DNA of 64,000 bases from Guptibacillus algicola (lineage in GTDB: Bacteria; Bacillota; Bacilli; Bacillales; Guptibacillaceae): positions 620,001-684,000 of the forward strand of contig NZ_JAIVAF010000003.1 in assembly GCF_020171805.1 (NCBI RefSeq), in the 5' to 3' direction. Within the stretch, counting starts at the first letter, position 1. Each line of letters begins with the position of its first letter. The position numbers were made by a program, and so were the translations under genes. Positions 1-7,733 of this stretch are shown here, piece after piece. Below the pieces are notes generated by a model. The model made no database searches. It had not been told where the DNA came from and worked only from the letters and a program-made list of their open reading frames with translations.

Positions 1-163
1 ACGAGTGATCGTAGACGAGCGAGCAAAAACCGCAACAGAATCTGAACTTCAACGAATGAAAGATTTCTATATTCAAAGCTGCCAGCTTGAGTATGGTTTT
101 TGGGAAATGGCTTATACGATCGAACAGTGGCCTGTTCCTATGATGGAGAGTGAACGGATATGA
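1..163 (+). CDS. tenA: Aminopyrimidine aminohydrolase TenA (C-terminal fragment)
   Basis: Only the last 53 codons are in the window; the reading frame starts at base 2 and ends with TGA at 161-163. The visible tail contains LEYGFWEMAY followed by EQWP, the pattern I know from the C-terminus of TenA/Thi-4 proteins, where a glutamate and aromatic residues line the pyrimidine pocket. TenA hydrolyses aminopyrimidine breakdown products of thiamin so that HMP can be salvaged. The stop codon overlaps the next start (ATGA), so it is translationally coupled to the ykoE-like gene. This supports a thiamin-precursor salvage operon. The promoter, and any TPP riboswitch, would lie upstream of the window. 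The family call is fairly sure; it rests on the tail and on context only. Confidence 0.8.
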   Translation, partial: RVIVDERAKTATESELQRMKDFYIQSCQLEYGFWEMAYTIEQWPVPMMESERI

Positions 164-738
164 ACCGATTAAAGCTTTCAGATATTCTTATTACGATTGT
201 AATCGCCCTTGTTTTTGGGATTATTTATAAGTTGTGGGGGCCTGTTTACAACATCGTAAAACCTTTCGGACTTCATATTGGTGATGTTGTTTATGGTATG
301 TGGTTTATTGCAGGAACGGTCGCGATGCTCATTCTCAGGAAGCCAGGTGTAGCAATACTAGCAGAAACTGCAGCAGCATCAGGTGAATTTCTTGTAGGGT
401 CAGAGTACGGGCTTTCAGTATTGTTATACGGAATCGTACAAGGTCTTGGTACCGAATTAGTCTTTATGCTGTTTGGTTACAAACGTTATACCGCATTTGT
501 AGCAGCAGTTAGTGGGGTTGCAGCAGCAGCTGGCTCATTGATTATGGATGTCGCCTATGGCTATATATTAGATCTCGCGCTATGGAACCTAATTTTACTG
601 ATTTCTGCAAGGGTACTAGGTGGGTTGCTCATTGCTGGAATCTTTGCTTATTTCCTTGTTGAAGCCCTTGAGAAAACAGGGGTAACGAGTCTTGTAAGAC
701 CAGCAAGTGACGAGGACTTCAAAGCACTGGATAAGTAA
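160..738 (+). CDS. ykoE: ECF transporter S component, YkoE family (HMP/thiamin precursor)
   Basis: This is a 192-residue integral membrane protein with about five to six hydrophobic segments (for example near residues 8-25, 45-60, 85-100, 110-130 and 140-165). It matches the YkoE family: the conserved run GDVVYGMWFIAG near residue 41 and the FLVGSEYG motif near residue 77 are typical. YkoE is the substrate-binding subunit of an energy-coupling-factor transporter thought to import hydroxymethylpyrimidine. The start ATG overlaps the tenA stop codon. It is followed after 11 bp by the ATPase gene, with AGGAGG just ahead of that start. In B. subtilis ykoFEDC carries the dedicated thiamin-binding protein YkoF; here tenA takes the upstream position. 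Substrate assignment is by family and context. Confidence 0.9.
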   Translation: MNRLKLSDILITIVIALVFGIIYKLWGPVYNIVKPFGLHIGDVVYGMWFIAGTVAMLILRKPGVAILAETAAASGEFLVGSEYGLSVLLYGIVQGLGTELVFMLFGYKRYTAFVAAVSGVAAAAGSLIMDVAYGYILDLALWNLILLISARVLGGLLIAGIFAYFLVEALEKTGVTSLVRPASDEDFKALDK

Positions 739-749
739 GGAGGAGTTTT

Positions 750-2183
750 ATGAAAGTCGGAGTCACAAACTTAAGAGTGAAATATTCGGGTTCATCCGAG
801 TTACTCTTCAATGACCTTTCTCTTCAGATCCAGAAGGGTGAAAAAGTGTTGTTACTAGGACCGAGCGGATGTGGTAAATCAACGCTTCTTCAAGTGTTAT
901 CGGGACTTATTCCAAGTGCGGTACCAGTACCAATGAAAGTGGAAGAAAACGTGATCGCTGAGTCGGCTGGATATGTATTTCAAGACCCTGATGCTCAGTT
1001 TTGTATGCCTTATGTTGATGAAGAAATGGCATTTGTTCTTGAGAACCGCGGCATTTCACGAGAAGACATGGACGGTTTAATCCAGATGTATCTTCATAAA
1101 GTGGGGTTGCACTTTGAAAACGCGCATGTAGAAATTTCGTCGCTCTCGCAAGGAATGAAGCAAAGACTTGCAATTGCTTCCGTTCTTTCTTTAGAGCCAG
1201 ATGTGCTTTACCTTGATGAACCAACTGCGCTCCTTGACCCAGAGGGGACCACTGACGTTTGGGAAACAATCAAACGAATCGATGAAAACCAAACGATGGT
1301 CATCGTTGAGCACAAAGTTGATACTGTTATCGATTTTGTACACCGTGTAGTTCTTTTCGACGAGAATGGCAACATCATCGCAGATGCTGATCCTGAGACG
1401 ATCCTTTCTTTTTACAAACATAAGATGAAGGAATATGGAATATGGTATCCAGGTGTGTGGGATGAACATAAAGAAGAACTCACCCTTAAGAGGAGTTCAA
1501 ACCAATCTAACTCTGTCGTAACTGTAGAAGACCTAAAGGGATATAGAGGAAAGAACTGTATGATCACATTACCTGAATTAGAGATATGTGAAGGGGAGTG
1601 GATCGTCGTAACGGGAGAGAATGGAGCGGGAAAAAGCTCTTTGCTTCTTAGCATGATGAACGTGTTGAAAACGACAGGCCAAGTATGTGTGAATGGAAAA
1701 AAGCTTCGATCTATTGAAGAAGCAAGAGAAGAGCTCGCGTTTGTTTTTCAAAATCCGGAGTTTCAGTTTGTTACACATTCAGTGTACGATGAGTTAGCTT
1801 ACTCCATAACAGATCATGTTCACGAAAAAGTAACGAACTGGCTTACAGAGTACGATTTATTACACCTGCAAGATCAGCATCCTTACCAACTTTCAACCGG
1901 TCAGAAACGAAAGCTTAGCGTCGGAACAGCGCTATTTGGTGATCAGAGAGTGTTGTTGTTAGATGAACCAACGTTTGGCCAGGATGCGAAGAACACATTT
2001 AAACTGTTGCAGTACTTTGAAGAATTAAGGTCAAAGGGCACGATCATTTTGATGGTCACTCATGATCCTAACATTGTCAAAACGTACGCGACGAGAGAGT
2101 GGGTTATTTCTAAAGGAGCGTTGATGTGTGATCGTAGACTAAACAGTCGAGAGGAGGAGATCGTTCATGCAGTGGACTCTTAA
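750..2183 (+). CDS. ykoD: ECF transporter ATPase with two fused ABC domains, YkoD family
   Basis: This 477-residue protein holds two complete ABC ATPase domains in tandem. Domain 1 has Walker A GPSGCGKST near residue 37, a signature LSQGMKQR near 133 and Walker B VLYLDEPT near 151. Domain 2 has Walker A GENGAGKSS near 290, signature LSTGQKRK near 382 and Walker B VLLLDEPT near 401. Such fused EcfA1/EcfA2-type ATPases power the YkoE/YkoC transporter by hydrolysing ATP at the cytoplasmic face. A strong AGGAGG lies about 8 bp before the ATG. The 3' end overlaps ykoC by 17 bp, so the two are probably translationally coupled. Both domains keep every catalytic motif, so nothing suggests decay. Confidence 0.93.
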   Translation: MKVGVTNLRVKYSGSSELLFNDLSLQIQKGEKVLLLGPSGCGKSTLLQVLSGLIPSAVPVPMKVEENVIAESAGYVFQDPDAQFCMPYVDEEMAFVLENRGISREDMDGLIQMYLHKVGLHFENAHVEISSLSQGMKQRLAIASVLSLEPDVLYLDEPTALLDPEGTTDVWETIKRIDENQTMVIVEHKVDTVIDFVHRVVLFDENGNIIADADPETILSFYKHKMKEYGIWYPGVWDEHKEELTLKRSSNQSNSVVTVEDLKGYRGKNCMITLPELEICEGEWIVVTGENGAGKSSLLLSMMNVLKTTGQVCVNGKKLRSIEEAREELAFVFQNPEFQFVTHSVYDELAYSITDHVHEKVTNWLTEYDLLHLQDQHPYQLSTGQKRKLSVGTALFGDQRVLLLDEPTFGQDAKNTFKLLQYFEELRSKGTIILMVTHDPNIVKTYATREWVISKGALMCDRRLNSREEEIVHAVDS

Positions 2184-2961
2184 TTATGAAGAAACTTGGT
2201 TGCATAGAATGAATCCTGCATTCAAGCTAGTCTTTTTCCTCGTTTTGTTTCTAGGACTGTTGTTTATTCATAATCCGAATGTAATCACATATGTTACGTT
2301 CATACCACTCGTCCTTGTTGCTTTTTATACAGGACATAAAAGAAAGCTATTACTCATCTTGATGATCCCGTTTCTTCTTTTGTTTTTTTCTAGCGCTTCA
2401 AGTATGATCTTCTTCGGACAAGGAACGACAACATGGTGGAAGTGGGGGCTTATTCATATAACGGAAGAGAGCTTTTATAGAGGACTCCACATCGGGTTTA
2501 GAGCATTGAACTTTGCATTACTCGGTTTGATATTCGCACTTACTACGAGGCCAGTCCTGCTGTTTTATTCTCTCACTCAGCAGCTTCACGTGCCTCCTCG
2601 GTTCGCATATAGCTTTATGGCAGCTGTTCGTATACTACCGATGATGGTCGAAGAGTTCCAACAGCTCAAAACGGCTCTCCTTGTTAGAGGTATAAAGAAG
2701 GAGAAAGGAATTAAAAGAGTAACCCAAACGATTAAATTGTACGCTGTACCTTTACTTTCTCAAAGTATCCGACGCGCACACAGAATAGCGGTAGCGATGG
2801 AATCGAAGCAGTTCCATAATGGGGAGCGAACGTATTATTACAATACGCGACTCTCAAAATTTGACCTGTTTTTTGTGATGTACGTTATTTTTGGAGTAGG
2901 TGTGACGATGTGGCTTGGCTTAGAGTTCCCAACCTATGCAATTACGGATGTTAGAAAGTAA
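2167..2961 (+). CDS. ykoC: ECF transporter T component, YkoC family
   Basis: A 264-residue transmembrane protein of the CbiQ/EcfT superfamily. Hydrophobic segments lie near residues 18-35, 38-55, 60-80, 105-125 and 232-250. Between them is a cytoplasmic arginine-rich coupling region with RILPMMVEEFQQLKTALLVRG near residues 155-175 and RRAHRIAVAMES near 206. These correspond to the two A-R-G type helices that dock onto the ATPases. It completes the YkoE-YkoD-YkoC transporter. The start overlaps the 3' end of ykoD; GAGGAGGAG sits 7 bp upstream of the ATG inside ykoD. A terminator-like hairpin follows at 2971. The family is secure; the substrate (HMP or thiamin) is inferred from tenA and ykoE. 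Confidence 0.9.
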   Translation: MQWTLNYEETWLHRMNPAFKLVFFLVLFLGLLFIHNPNVITYVTFIPLVLVAFYTGHKRKLLLILMIPFLLLFFSSASSMIFFGQGTTTWWKWGLIHITEESFYRGLHIGFRALNFALLGLIFALTTRPVLLFYSLTQQLHVPPRFAYSFMAAVRILPMMVEEFQQLKTALLVRGIKKEKGIKRVTQTIKLYAVPLLSQSIRRAHRIAVAMESKQFHNGERTYYYNTRLSKFDLFFVMYVIFGVGVTMWLGLEFPTYAITDVRK

Positions 2962-2970
2962 CTAATCTTG

Positions 2971-3003
2971 AACTGCCGAGAAGTCTGTCGGCAGTTCTAT
3001 TTT
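2971..3003 (+). terminator. Intrinsic terminator after ykoC
   Basis: A perfect 9-bp stem, AACTGCCGA (2971-2979) with TCGGCAGTT (2988-2996), has an 8-base loop and is followed by a short interrupted T tract. It ends the tenA-ykoEDC transcript. The weak T tract lowers confidence a little. Confidence 0.7.
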
Positions 3004-3050
3004 ATGTTTACAGCTAATTTACTGCAGTGGAAAAAGCTACCCAATAAATA

Positions 3051-3074
3051 AGAAGACTGGAAATCCAGCCTTCT
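3051..3074 (-). terminator. Intrinsic terminator of the small DUF3941-like gene
   Basis: On the minus strand AGAAGGCTGG pairs with CCAGTCTTCT across an ATTT loop, with one G-U pair, followed by a T-rich tract. It lies directly after the stop codon of the 43-residue gene and faces the ykoC terminator. Confidence 0.65.
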
Positions 3075-3079
3075 CTATT

Positions 3080-3211
3080 TTATAGATGATCACTGCTTTT
3101 TGAGTATTGATGTTTCCCTTGTTCTCGGTTCTTTTCCTTTTGATCATTCTTAAGCATTCGCTTCGCGTTATGATCCACTGGCTTCTTATTATTGTCTTTT
3201 GTGTTAGACAT
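3080..3211 (-). CDS. Small hydrophilic protein, DUF3941-like
   Basis: A 43-residue ORF starting with ATG at 3211, preceded by GGGAGG with 8-bp spacing on the minus strand. The product is very polar, rich in Lys, Asn and Asp, with the central motif KKPVDHNAKRMLKND and the ending QYSKSSDHL. This pattern fits the short DUF3941 family of Bacillaceae as I remember it; function is unknown. It follows degV at 80 bp on the same strand. An 8-bp inverted repeat (TGTACCCT at 3224-3231 and AGGGTACA at 3252-3259) sits between degV and its ribosome binding site and could be a leader hairpin or the degV terminator. The coding call rests on the start context and composition; the family call is tentative. Confidence 0.7.
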   Translation of the reverse strand: MSNTKDNNKKPVDHNAKRMLKNDQKEKNREQGKHQYSKSSDHL

Positions 3212-3290
3212 AAAAGACCTCCCTGTACCCTTAGTTTAGTTCACTACTTTTAGGGTACACAGTTGTGGGAGATACTATGTAGCATACTAT

Positions 3291-4145
3291 TTACTTATTT
3301 AGGAAAAATAATGCAAGTGTACCAGGACCGGAGTGAGAACCGATCGTAGCTCCAACTTCAGTGATGATGAAATCTTGGCCACCGTACTTTTCTTGAATGG
3401 CTTCTTTTAGCTTTTCTGCACTTTCAAGGTCATCACCATGGGAGATTCCGATTAGCTGTGACTGCAGGTTAACGCCGCGTTCTTCCATGATTTCAACCAT
3501 ACGCTTATACACTTTGTTTTTCCCGCGGACTTTTTCAATCGGTACAAGTTTTCCATCTTCAACATGGAGAATGGGTTTGATCTTAAGCATTCCTCCGAAG
3601 AATGCAGAAGCTTTACTGACTCTGCCACCTCGCTGTAGGAAATCGAGATCGTCAACTGTGAAGATGTGTTCCATATGTTCGATGTAAGAGTCCTTCAGGC
3701 TATCGAGTATCTCTTCAACGCTTTTCCCTTGTTCAGCAAGCTTTGAAGCGTGAATCGCCATTAACCCGTAGCCAAGTGATGCGCCTCTTGAATCAACGAC
3801 TTCCATCTGTACGTCTGGAAATTCTTCTTGAACTTCATTCTTGATGACTGCAGCTGATTGGAATGTACCGGATATTTCAGATGAAAGACCAATGTAGATG
3901 AAAGGCTGTCCTTCTTTTGCGAACTTTGTAAACGTTTCTTTAATACGAGCAGGGGGGATTTGGGATGTTTTCGCTAATCTTCCTTCTCGTAACGCGGTGT
4001 ATAACGCTTTGGACTGGATTTCTTCTCGGTCGTAATATTCTTTCTCTTCAAGAATGACGATAAGAGGCATGATCTCAAGATTATGTTTTTGCACTAATTC
4101 CTCTGGAAGATCAGAGGCGCTGTCGGTTATAATTTGTACATTCAT
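3291..4145 (-). CDS. DegV family fatty-acid-binding protein (YitS-like)
   Basis: A 284-residue DegV protein. The N-terminal IITDSASDLP motif, the GLSSEISGTFQSA loop near residue 92 and LQRGGRVSKASA near 172 are diagnostic. DegV (FakB) proteins bind a fatty acid and present it to the kinase FakA for phosphorylation. I placed the start at the ATG at 4145, because AAAGGA lies 9 bp upstream; the longer frame beginning at 4166 has no ribosome binding site. The next gene upstream, divergently transcribed, is yitT. The pair matches the B. subtilis yitS-yitT order, so this is probably the YitS counterpart. Family assignment is secure; the fatty acid preference cannot be read from sequence. Confidence 0.92.
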   Translation of the reverse strand: MNVQIITDSASDLPEELVQKHNLEIMPLIVILEEKEYYDREEIQSKALYTALREGRLAKTSQIPPARIKETFTKFAKEGQPFIYIGLSSEISGTFQSAAVIKNEVQEEFPDVQMEVVDSRGASLGYGLMAIHASKLAEQGKSVEEILDSLKDSYIEHMEHIFTVDDLDFLQRGGRVSKASAFFGGMLKIKPILHVEDGKLVPIEKVRGKNKVYKRMVEIMEERGVNLQSQLIGISHGDDLESAEKLKEAIQEKYGGQDFIITEVGATIGSHSGPGTLALFFLNK

Positions 4146-4391
4146 GAACAACCGTCCTTTCTTCATTATAATGCTGGCTAGTTTCTTAAAGTTTATCCCT
4201 ACAATAACTTAAAATCAATGATTATATCGTAAAGATGGGTCCGAGAGACCTTTTCTTTATAAGAATTTTTTTATAGGAACATTTGTGGTTGTCGAACCTT
4301 GCCGAAAGCCTTACAATAAAGGTCTTGCTAACTAATTTTATTACATCGTCCTTTTTATTAAGAAGAGGCTGTCAAAGAAAAGGGTGTTATT

Positions 4392-5231
4392 ATGGAAATC
4401 ATCAAAAAAATTATTATCATTTTGTTAGGAGCCATTTTAGGAGCGGTTTCTCTAAATTTATTTCTAATCCCAGCGAACGTATACGCTAGTGGTTTTACCG
4501 GTATGGCGCAGCTACTCTCTAGTGTACTAAATGATTATACGCCAATTCATGTATCAACTGGTATCTTGCTATTCTTATTAAATATTCCAGTTGGGATCTT
4601 AGGGTGGAAGAAGGTAGGGAAAGCCTTCACACTTTACAGTTTGATCAGTGTTGGTCTTACTACGTTCTTTCTTGAAGTTATTCCGGTTCAAGCTCTTTCA
4701 GAAGATATCCTTTTAAACGCTGTGTTCGGAGGGGCGCTTGCTGCGATTGGAATTGGATTCACGTTAAAGTGGGGGGCTTCAACTGGAGGTATGGATATCG
4801 TTGCAATGATCCTCTCTAGGATGAAGGACCGCCCGATCGGTACGTATTTTTTCAGTTTGAACGCATTGATTATCTTAACTGCTGGAATGCTCTATGGTTG
4901 GGAAAAAGCATTGTACACACTCGTGACGCTGTATGTTTCTTCTCGTGTTATCGATGTCATTCATACTCGTCATGAGAAGCTAACAGCGATGATCGTTACA
5001 TCTAAAGGAGATGCTCTTCAAAAAGCGATTCATGACAGACTTGTTCGAGGAATGACAAAGTTACCTGCGAAAGGTGCTTACAGAGGAGAAGATAAAGAAA
5101 TGCTTATGATGGTTGTGACGCGTTATGAGCTTTATGACCTTGAACATATCATCAATGAAATTGATCCACATGCCTTTACGAATATCGTAAATACTGCAGG
5201 TATCTTTGGCTTCTTTAGAAAAGATGACTAA
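4392..5231 (+). CDS. yitT: YitT family membrane protein (DUF161/DUF2179)
   Basis: A 279-residue protein with about six membrane segments in the first 190 residues and a soluble C-terminal DUF2179 domain (roughly 195-279). Family markers are GASTGGMDIVAMILSR near residue 129 and the C-terminal GFFR. YitT proteins are conserved in Firmicutes but their physiological role is not established. The start is an ATG with AAAAGGG about 8 bp upstream. It is divergent from degV across a 246-bp gap that presumably holds both promoters. A strong terminator follows at 5235. Synteny with yitS, yitU, yitV and yitW supports the gene symbol. Confidence 0.9.
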   Translation: MEIIKKIIIILLGAILGAVSLNLFLIPANVYASGFTGMAQLLSSVLNDYTPIHVSTGILLFLLNIPVGILGWKKVGKAFTLYSLISVGLTTFFLEVIPVQALSEDILLNAVFGGALAAIGIGFTLKWGASTGGMDIVAMILSRMKDRPIGTYFFSLNALIILTAGMLYGWEKALYTLVTLYVSSRVIDVIHTRHEKLTAMIVTSKGDALQKAIHDRLVRGMTKLPAKGAYRGEDKEMLMMVVTRYELYDLEHIINEIDPHAFTNIVNTAGIFGFFRKDD

Positions 5232-5234
5232 ATA

Positions 5235-5261
5235 AAATTCCCCGGGGATACCGGGGAATTT
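5235..5261. terminator. Bidirectional terminator between yitT and the NifU-N gene
   Basis: A perfect 11-bp stem, AAATTCCCCGG with CCGGGGAATTT, has a 5-base loop, with A-rich and T-rich flanks on either side. It serves the convergent yitT (+) and the NifU-N gene (-), whose stop codon is 3 bp away. Confidence 0.88.
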
Positions 5262-5263
5262 CT

Positions 5264-5524
5264 TTATGCGTTATTTGTGATGATTTCTTTAACTTCTGGG
5301 AGCAAGCTGTCCCATTCTGCTTCAGGCATCTTGTTAATCGTGATGAAATCCTGATAGCCAAATACGTTGTCGACACCTTCTAATTTCAGTAGTTCTGCTG
5401 CTACTGCATGGTCAGGGGTATCATTTTTTTTGAAAGAATGGCTGGATGAACCTTCGAAAAGATTCTTGTCAGCTGTAATCTTAATCGCATTTGGGTTAGG
5501 TGTGTGATCTACTCGTAGTTGCAT
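5264..5524 (-). CDS. Nfu/NifU N-terminal domain protein
   Basis: An 86-residue stand-alone NifU/Nfu N-terminal domain. The N-terminus VDHTPNPNAIKIT and the later FITINK motif are characteristic. There is no CxxC motif, so it cannot hold an iron-sulfur cluster by itself in the way the Nfu C-terminal domain does. In Nfu proteins this domain contributes to target recognition during Fe-S delivery. Start chosen at the ATG at 5524, preceded by AAAGGAGG with 7-bp spacing; the frame open to 5578 lacks such a site. It lies near a yitW-type (DUF59) gene at 10286, also linked to Fe-S metabolism, but not in one operon with it. Function beyond the domain is inference. Confidence 0.85.
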   Translation of the reverse strand: MQLRVDHTPNPNAIKITADKNLFEGSSSHSFKKNDTPDHAVAAELLKLEGVDNVFGYQDFITINKMPEAEWDSLLPEVKEIITNNA

Positions 5525-5585
5525 ATTGAAGCCTCCTTTCTTAACTCCTACTAGTGTACCAAAATTATCTCTTGGCATAAATCAA

Positions 5586-6044
5586 TTATGATGAGAAAGT
5601 GAATCCGTAGCGCTTCGAAATAATATCGTGGAACCCAAGTGAATTATAAAGATGTTTCGTAACAGCATTATTTATTCCGGTTTCAAGTTCAATTCCCTTG
5701 ATTCCTTCTCGCTCAGCCCAATAAATAACATGTAACAAAAGTCTTCTCCCAATCCCTTGATTTCTTGCTTCTGGGTCTACAAACAATTCGTTCAACCATA
5801 TATAAGGGCCGCCATTCGCGACGCTAACTCCAATATTAAAGAACGCCACTCCAAGAATATCACCATCATCTTCAGCAACTACAATTCTTGAAGCGGTTTC
5901 TTCGCTGGTTGCAAGCTTTGCTCCTGAGATTAATTTCTCATAACTTCCTTCGTGATCAGAATGTGTGATCTGCTTCATAAGTAATTTTGCTACTTTATCG
6001 ATCACATCATCCTCGACCTGACTAGACAACTGGTATACGTTCAT
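5586..6044 (-). CDS. GNAT family N-acetyltransferase
   Basis: A 152-residue protein with the GNAT fold. Motif A is NQGIGRRLLLHVIYWA near residue 96, containing the Q-x-x-G-x-G/A acetyl-CoA pyrophosphate loop, and the C-terminal NAVTKHLYNSLGFHDI near residue 125 is the usual motif B. It should transfer an acetyl group from acetyl-CoA to an amine; the acceptor is unknown. The start has GGTGGAACGGGA upstream on the minus strand. It is followed after about 60 bp by the NifU-N gene on the same strand, and is divergent from the Dph6-like gene. Nothing in the sequence points to a particular substrate. Confidence 0.88.
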   Translation of the reverse strand: MNVYQLSSQVEDDVIDKVAKLLMKQITHSDHEGSYEKLISGAKLATSEETASRIVVAEDDGDILGVAFFNIGVSVANGGPYIWLNELFVDPEARNQGIGRRLLLHVIYWAEREGIKGIELETGINNAVTKHLYNSLGFHDIISKRYGFTFSS

Positions 6045-6188
6045 TCCCGTTCCACCTCCGTGATAATTGTTTCGACTTTTTGCATATCGAACCCTTTTTA
6101 AATTAAATTAATATTATTACGAATAAATTCTAAATAATTGAAACATTATGGCATTCTCGTTCGTCTATATAGGAGAGAGGAGAATGAA

Positions 6189-6854
6189 ATGATGAATCTT
6201 CTTTTTTCTTGGAGCTCCGGAAAGGATAGCGCTCTAGCTCTCCATGACTTACTTACAAACGATGAAGTCGACATCGCTGGACTTTGGACAACTGTCACAG
6301 TCCCTCACGATCGGATTTCATTTCATGGTGTAAGTGTAAGTTTGCTTAAGAAGCAAGCAGAAGCGTTACAAATTCCGCTAACGATAACAAATCTACCAGA
6401 TAAATGCTCAAACAACCAGTATGAATTGGTGATGAGAGAGTCTTATCACCAATTTATTGAAAACGAAATTGAAGGTATTGCTTTTGCTGACTTATATGTA
6501 GAAGAGATCCGTGAGTATCGCGAACAGCATTTAAAGAAAAGCGGCCTAAAGGGTGTGTTCCCGTTGTGGCAAAATTCAACCATAGATACTGCAGAACGCT
6601 TTATCGATAGCGGATTTAAAGCAGTTATTACAACAGTTGATGAAACGGAGATCGATCCTTGTTGGCTAGGGAGACAGTATGATCGTCATTTTCTTAAAAG
6701 CCTTCGTGATGAAGTAGACCCTTGTGGCGAGAATGGAGAATTTCATACGTTTGTATATGATGGACCGATTTTTACATGTCCTGTGCAATTTACGATAGAA
6801 GGCACAGAAGAAAGGCATCCATACATAACTGCACTACTTCAAAAGAAAGTATAG
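6189..6854 (+). CDS. Dph6-related ATP pyrophosphatase (PP-loop)
   Basis: A 221-residue N-type ATP pyrophosphatase. The PP-loop SWSSGKDSALAL lies near residue 8, close to the SGGKDS of diphthine-ammonia ligase. The C-terminal part has DPCGENGEFHTFVYDGPIF near 180, a hallmark of the Dph6/MJ0570 family. Eukaryotic and archaeal Dph6 amidates diphthine on EF2; bacteria lack diphthamide, so the bacterial substrate is unknown. I put the start at the first ATG of the tandem pair at 6189, because GGAGAGAGGAG ends 6 bp upstream; the longer frame from 6138 is not needed. The downstream GDSL-like gene begins 33 bp later and is probably cotranscribed. Confidence 0.88.
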   Translation: MMNLLFSWSSGKDSALALHDLLTNDEVDIAGLWTTVTVPHDRISFHGVSVSLLKKQAEALQIPLTITNLPDKCSNNQYELVMRESYHQFIENEIEGIAFADLYVEEIREYREQHLKKSGLKGVFPLWQNSTIDTAERFIDSGFKAVITTVDETEIDPCWLGRQYDRHFLKSLRDEVDPCGENGEFHTFVYDGPIFTCPVQFTIEGTEERHPYITALLQKKV

Positions 6855-6887
6855 TGTCGAAGTTCAGTATAGAAAGGGGCGATATCA

Positions 6888-7469
6888 TTGCCAGTACTCG
6901 TCTGTTTTGGAGACTGCTTAACAGCAAAAGAAGTTGATGAGAAGGGGAATGAACGGTTAACTTCTCTTATTAGAAACCAACTCGAGGAGTGGATCGTCAT
7001 AAATGCAGGGTCTTCGCCAACTACAAGAGAAGGTGTTTCACGATTTCAGACTGATGTTTTAAGCTATCAACCTGATTTTGTAACGATTCTCTTTGGAACT
7101 CAGGAAGCGTGCTTGAATCATGAAAACAATCTTTCGGAATTTGAGAAAAATATTGGTTACATGTTGAACAATTTACCACAAGAGCGGGTCATCTTGATTT
7201 CACCGTCTCCTATAAGAGATGAAGAAAATACGTCCTTCACAAACCATAAGATCGAAGGGTATGCTGATCGGGTTAAACACCTCTCAAAGAAGTTTGATAC
7301 AAAGCACATCGATTTATGGTCGATCATCAAACATCACAAATCACAAGAGTCTCTTTATGAGAATGATGGTGTTCAGTTAAACAGGAAAGGGTACAAGCTC
7401 ATCACGAAAGAACTCTTCAAAGCATTGGGTGTGAAATCTTCCTTTAGACGAGCATTGAAATTATTTTAA
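6888..7469 (+). CDS. GDSL/SGNH-hydrolase homologue with altered catalytic residues
   Basis: A 193-residue protein with the SGNH fold order. It starts at TTG (6888), with AAAGGGG about 9 bp upstream. Block I reads FGDCLT where active enzymes have FGDSLT, so the serine nucleophile is cysteine (TGC). Block II keeps NAG (VINAGSS). Block III reads FGTQEA where GTND is expected. Block V reads NDGVQLN where DGxHLN is expected, so the catalytic histidine is glutamine (CAG). The rest of the fold is well preserved and the frame is intact. It may therefore be a non-hydrolytic binding protein, or use altered chemistry. It is probably in an operon with the Dph6-like gene and ends at a strong terminator. 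Confidence 0.85.
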   Translation: MPVLVCFGDCLTAKEVDEKGNERLTSLIRNQLEEWIVINAGSSPTTREGVSRFQTDVLSYQPDFVTILFGTQEACLNHENNLSEFEKNIGYMLNNLPQERVILISPSPIRDEENTSFTNHKIEGYADRVKHLSKKFDTKHIDLWSIIKHHKSQESLYENDGVQLNRKGYKLITKELFKALGVKSSFRRALKLF

Positions 7470-7475
7470 CGTTGA

Positions 7476-7502
7476 AAACCCGGCCTGCGCCGGGTTTTTT
7501 GG
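7476..7502 (+). terminator. Intrinsic terminator after the GDSL-like gene
   Basis: AAACCCGGC (7476-7484) pairs perfectly with GCCGGGTTT (7489-7497) across a 4-base loop, followed by a T run. It ends the Dph6-like/GDSL-like transcription unit. Confidence 0.9.
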
Positions 7503-7514
7503 ATGGTATCCAAT

Positions 7515-7733
7515 TTAAAAGGGTTTGTTGGAAGATTCTTGACTAAGGTCTTGAATGGTTTGTTGGTACGCAGTAAGCTGTTCTTTTTCTGCAGAATTGG
7601 ATTGATGGAAGGCAGCTGATAAATTGTTCTTCGCTACTTCAATTTGTTGCTGGAGGCCTTGTTGACCGGTTGATGCCAGTTGTTCAGCATTTTCAACAGC
7701 CTCTCTTGCTAGCTGAAAGTATCGGTTACCCAT
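7515..7733 (-). CDS. Small helical protein, DUF3813-like
   Basis: A 72-residue polar protein, predicted to be almost entirely alpha-helical and rich in Gln, Ala and Ser, beginning MGNRYFQLAREAVENAEQL. This N-terminus resembles the Bacillus DUF3813 family, which has no known function. Its ATG lies directly after the stop codon of the upstream 48-residue gene (TAAATG on the minus strand), and its ribosome binding site GGTGGTGAG is inside the last codons of that gene, so the two are translationally coupled. It lies downstream of the yitU-like HAD gene on the same strand, where B. subtilis also has small yit genes. Coding status is likely; the family is a guess from memory. Confidence 0.72.
   Translation of the reverse strand: MGNRYFQLAREAVENAEQLASTGQQGLQQQIEVAKNNLSAAFHQSNSAEKEQLTAYQQTIQDLSQESSNKPF

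Noticed and set aside
1-163. TPP riboswitch for the tenA-ykoEDC operon
   Set aside because: Expected by analogy with B. subtilis, but the leader would be upstream of the window and nothing of it is visible.
3224-3259. 8-bp inverted repeat between degV and the DUF3941-like gene as a regulatory switch
   Set aside because: A 20-base loop and short stem are poor evidence; a plain degV terminator or a chance palindrome is as likely.
4283-4489. 68-codon ORF overlapping the start of yitT
   Set aside because: It overlaps the yitT coding region in another frame and covers its promoter region; no family features.
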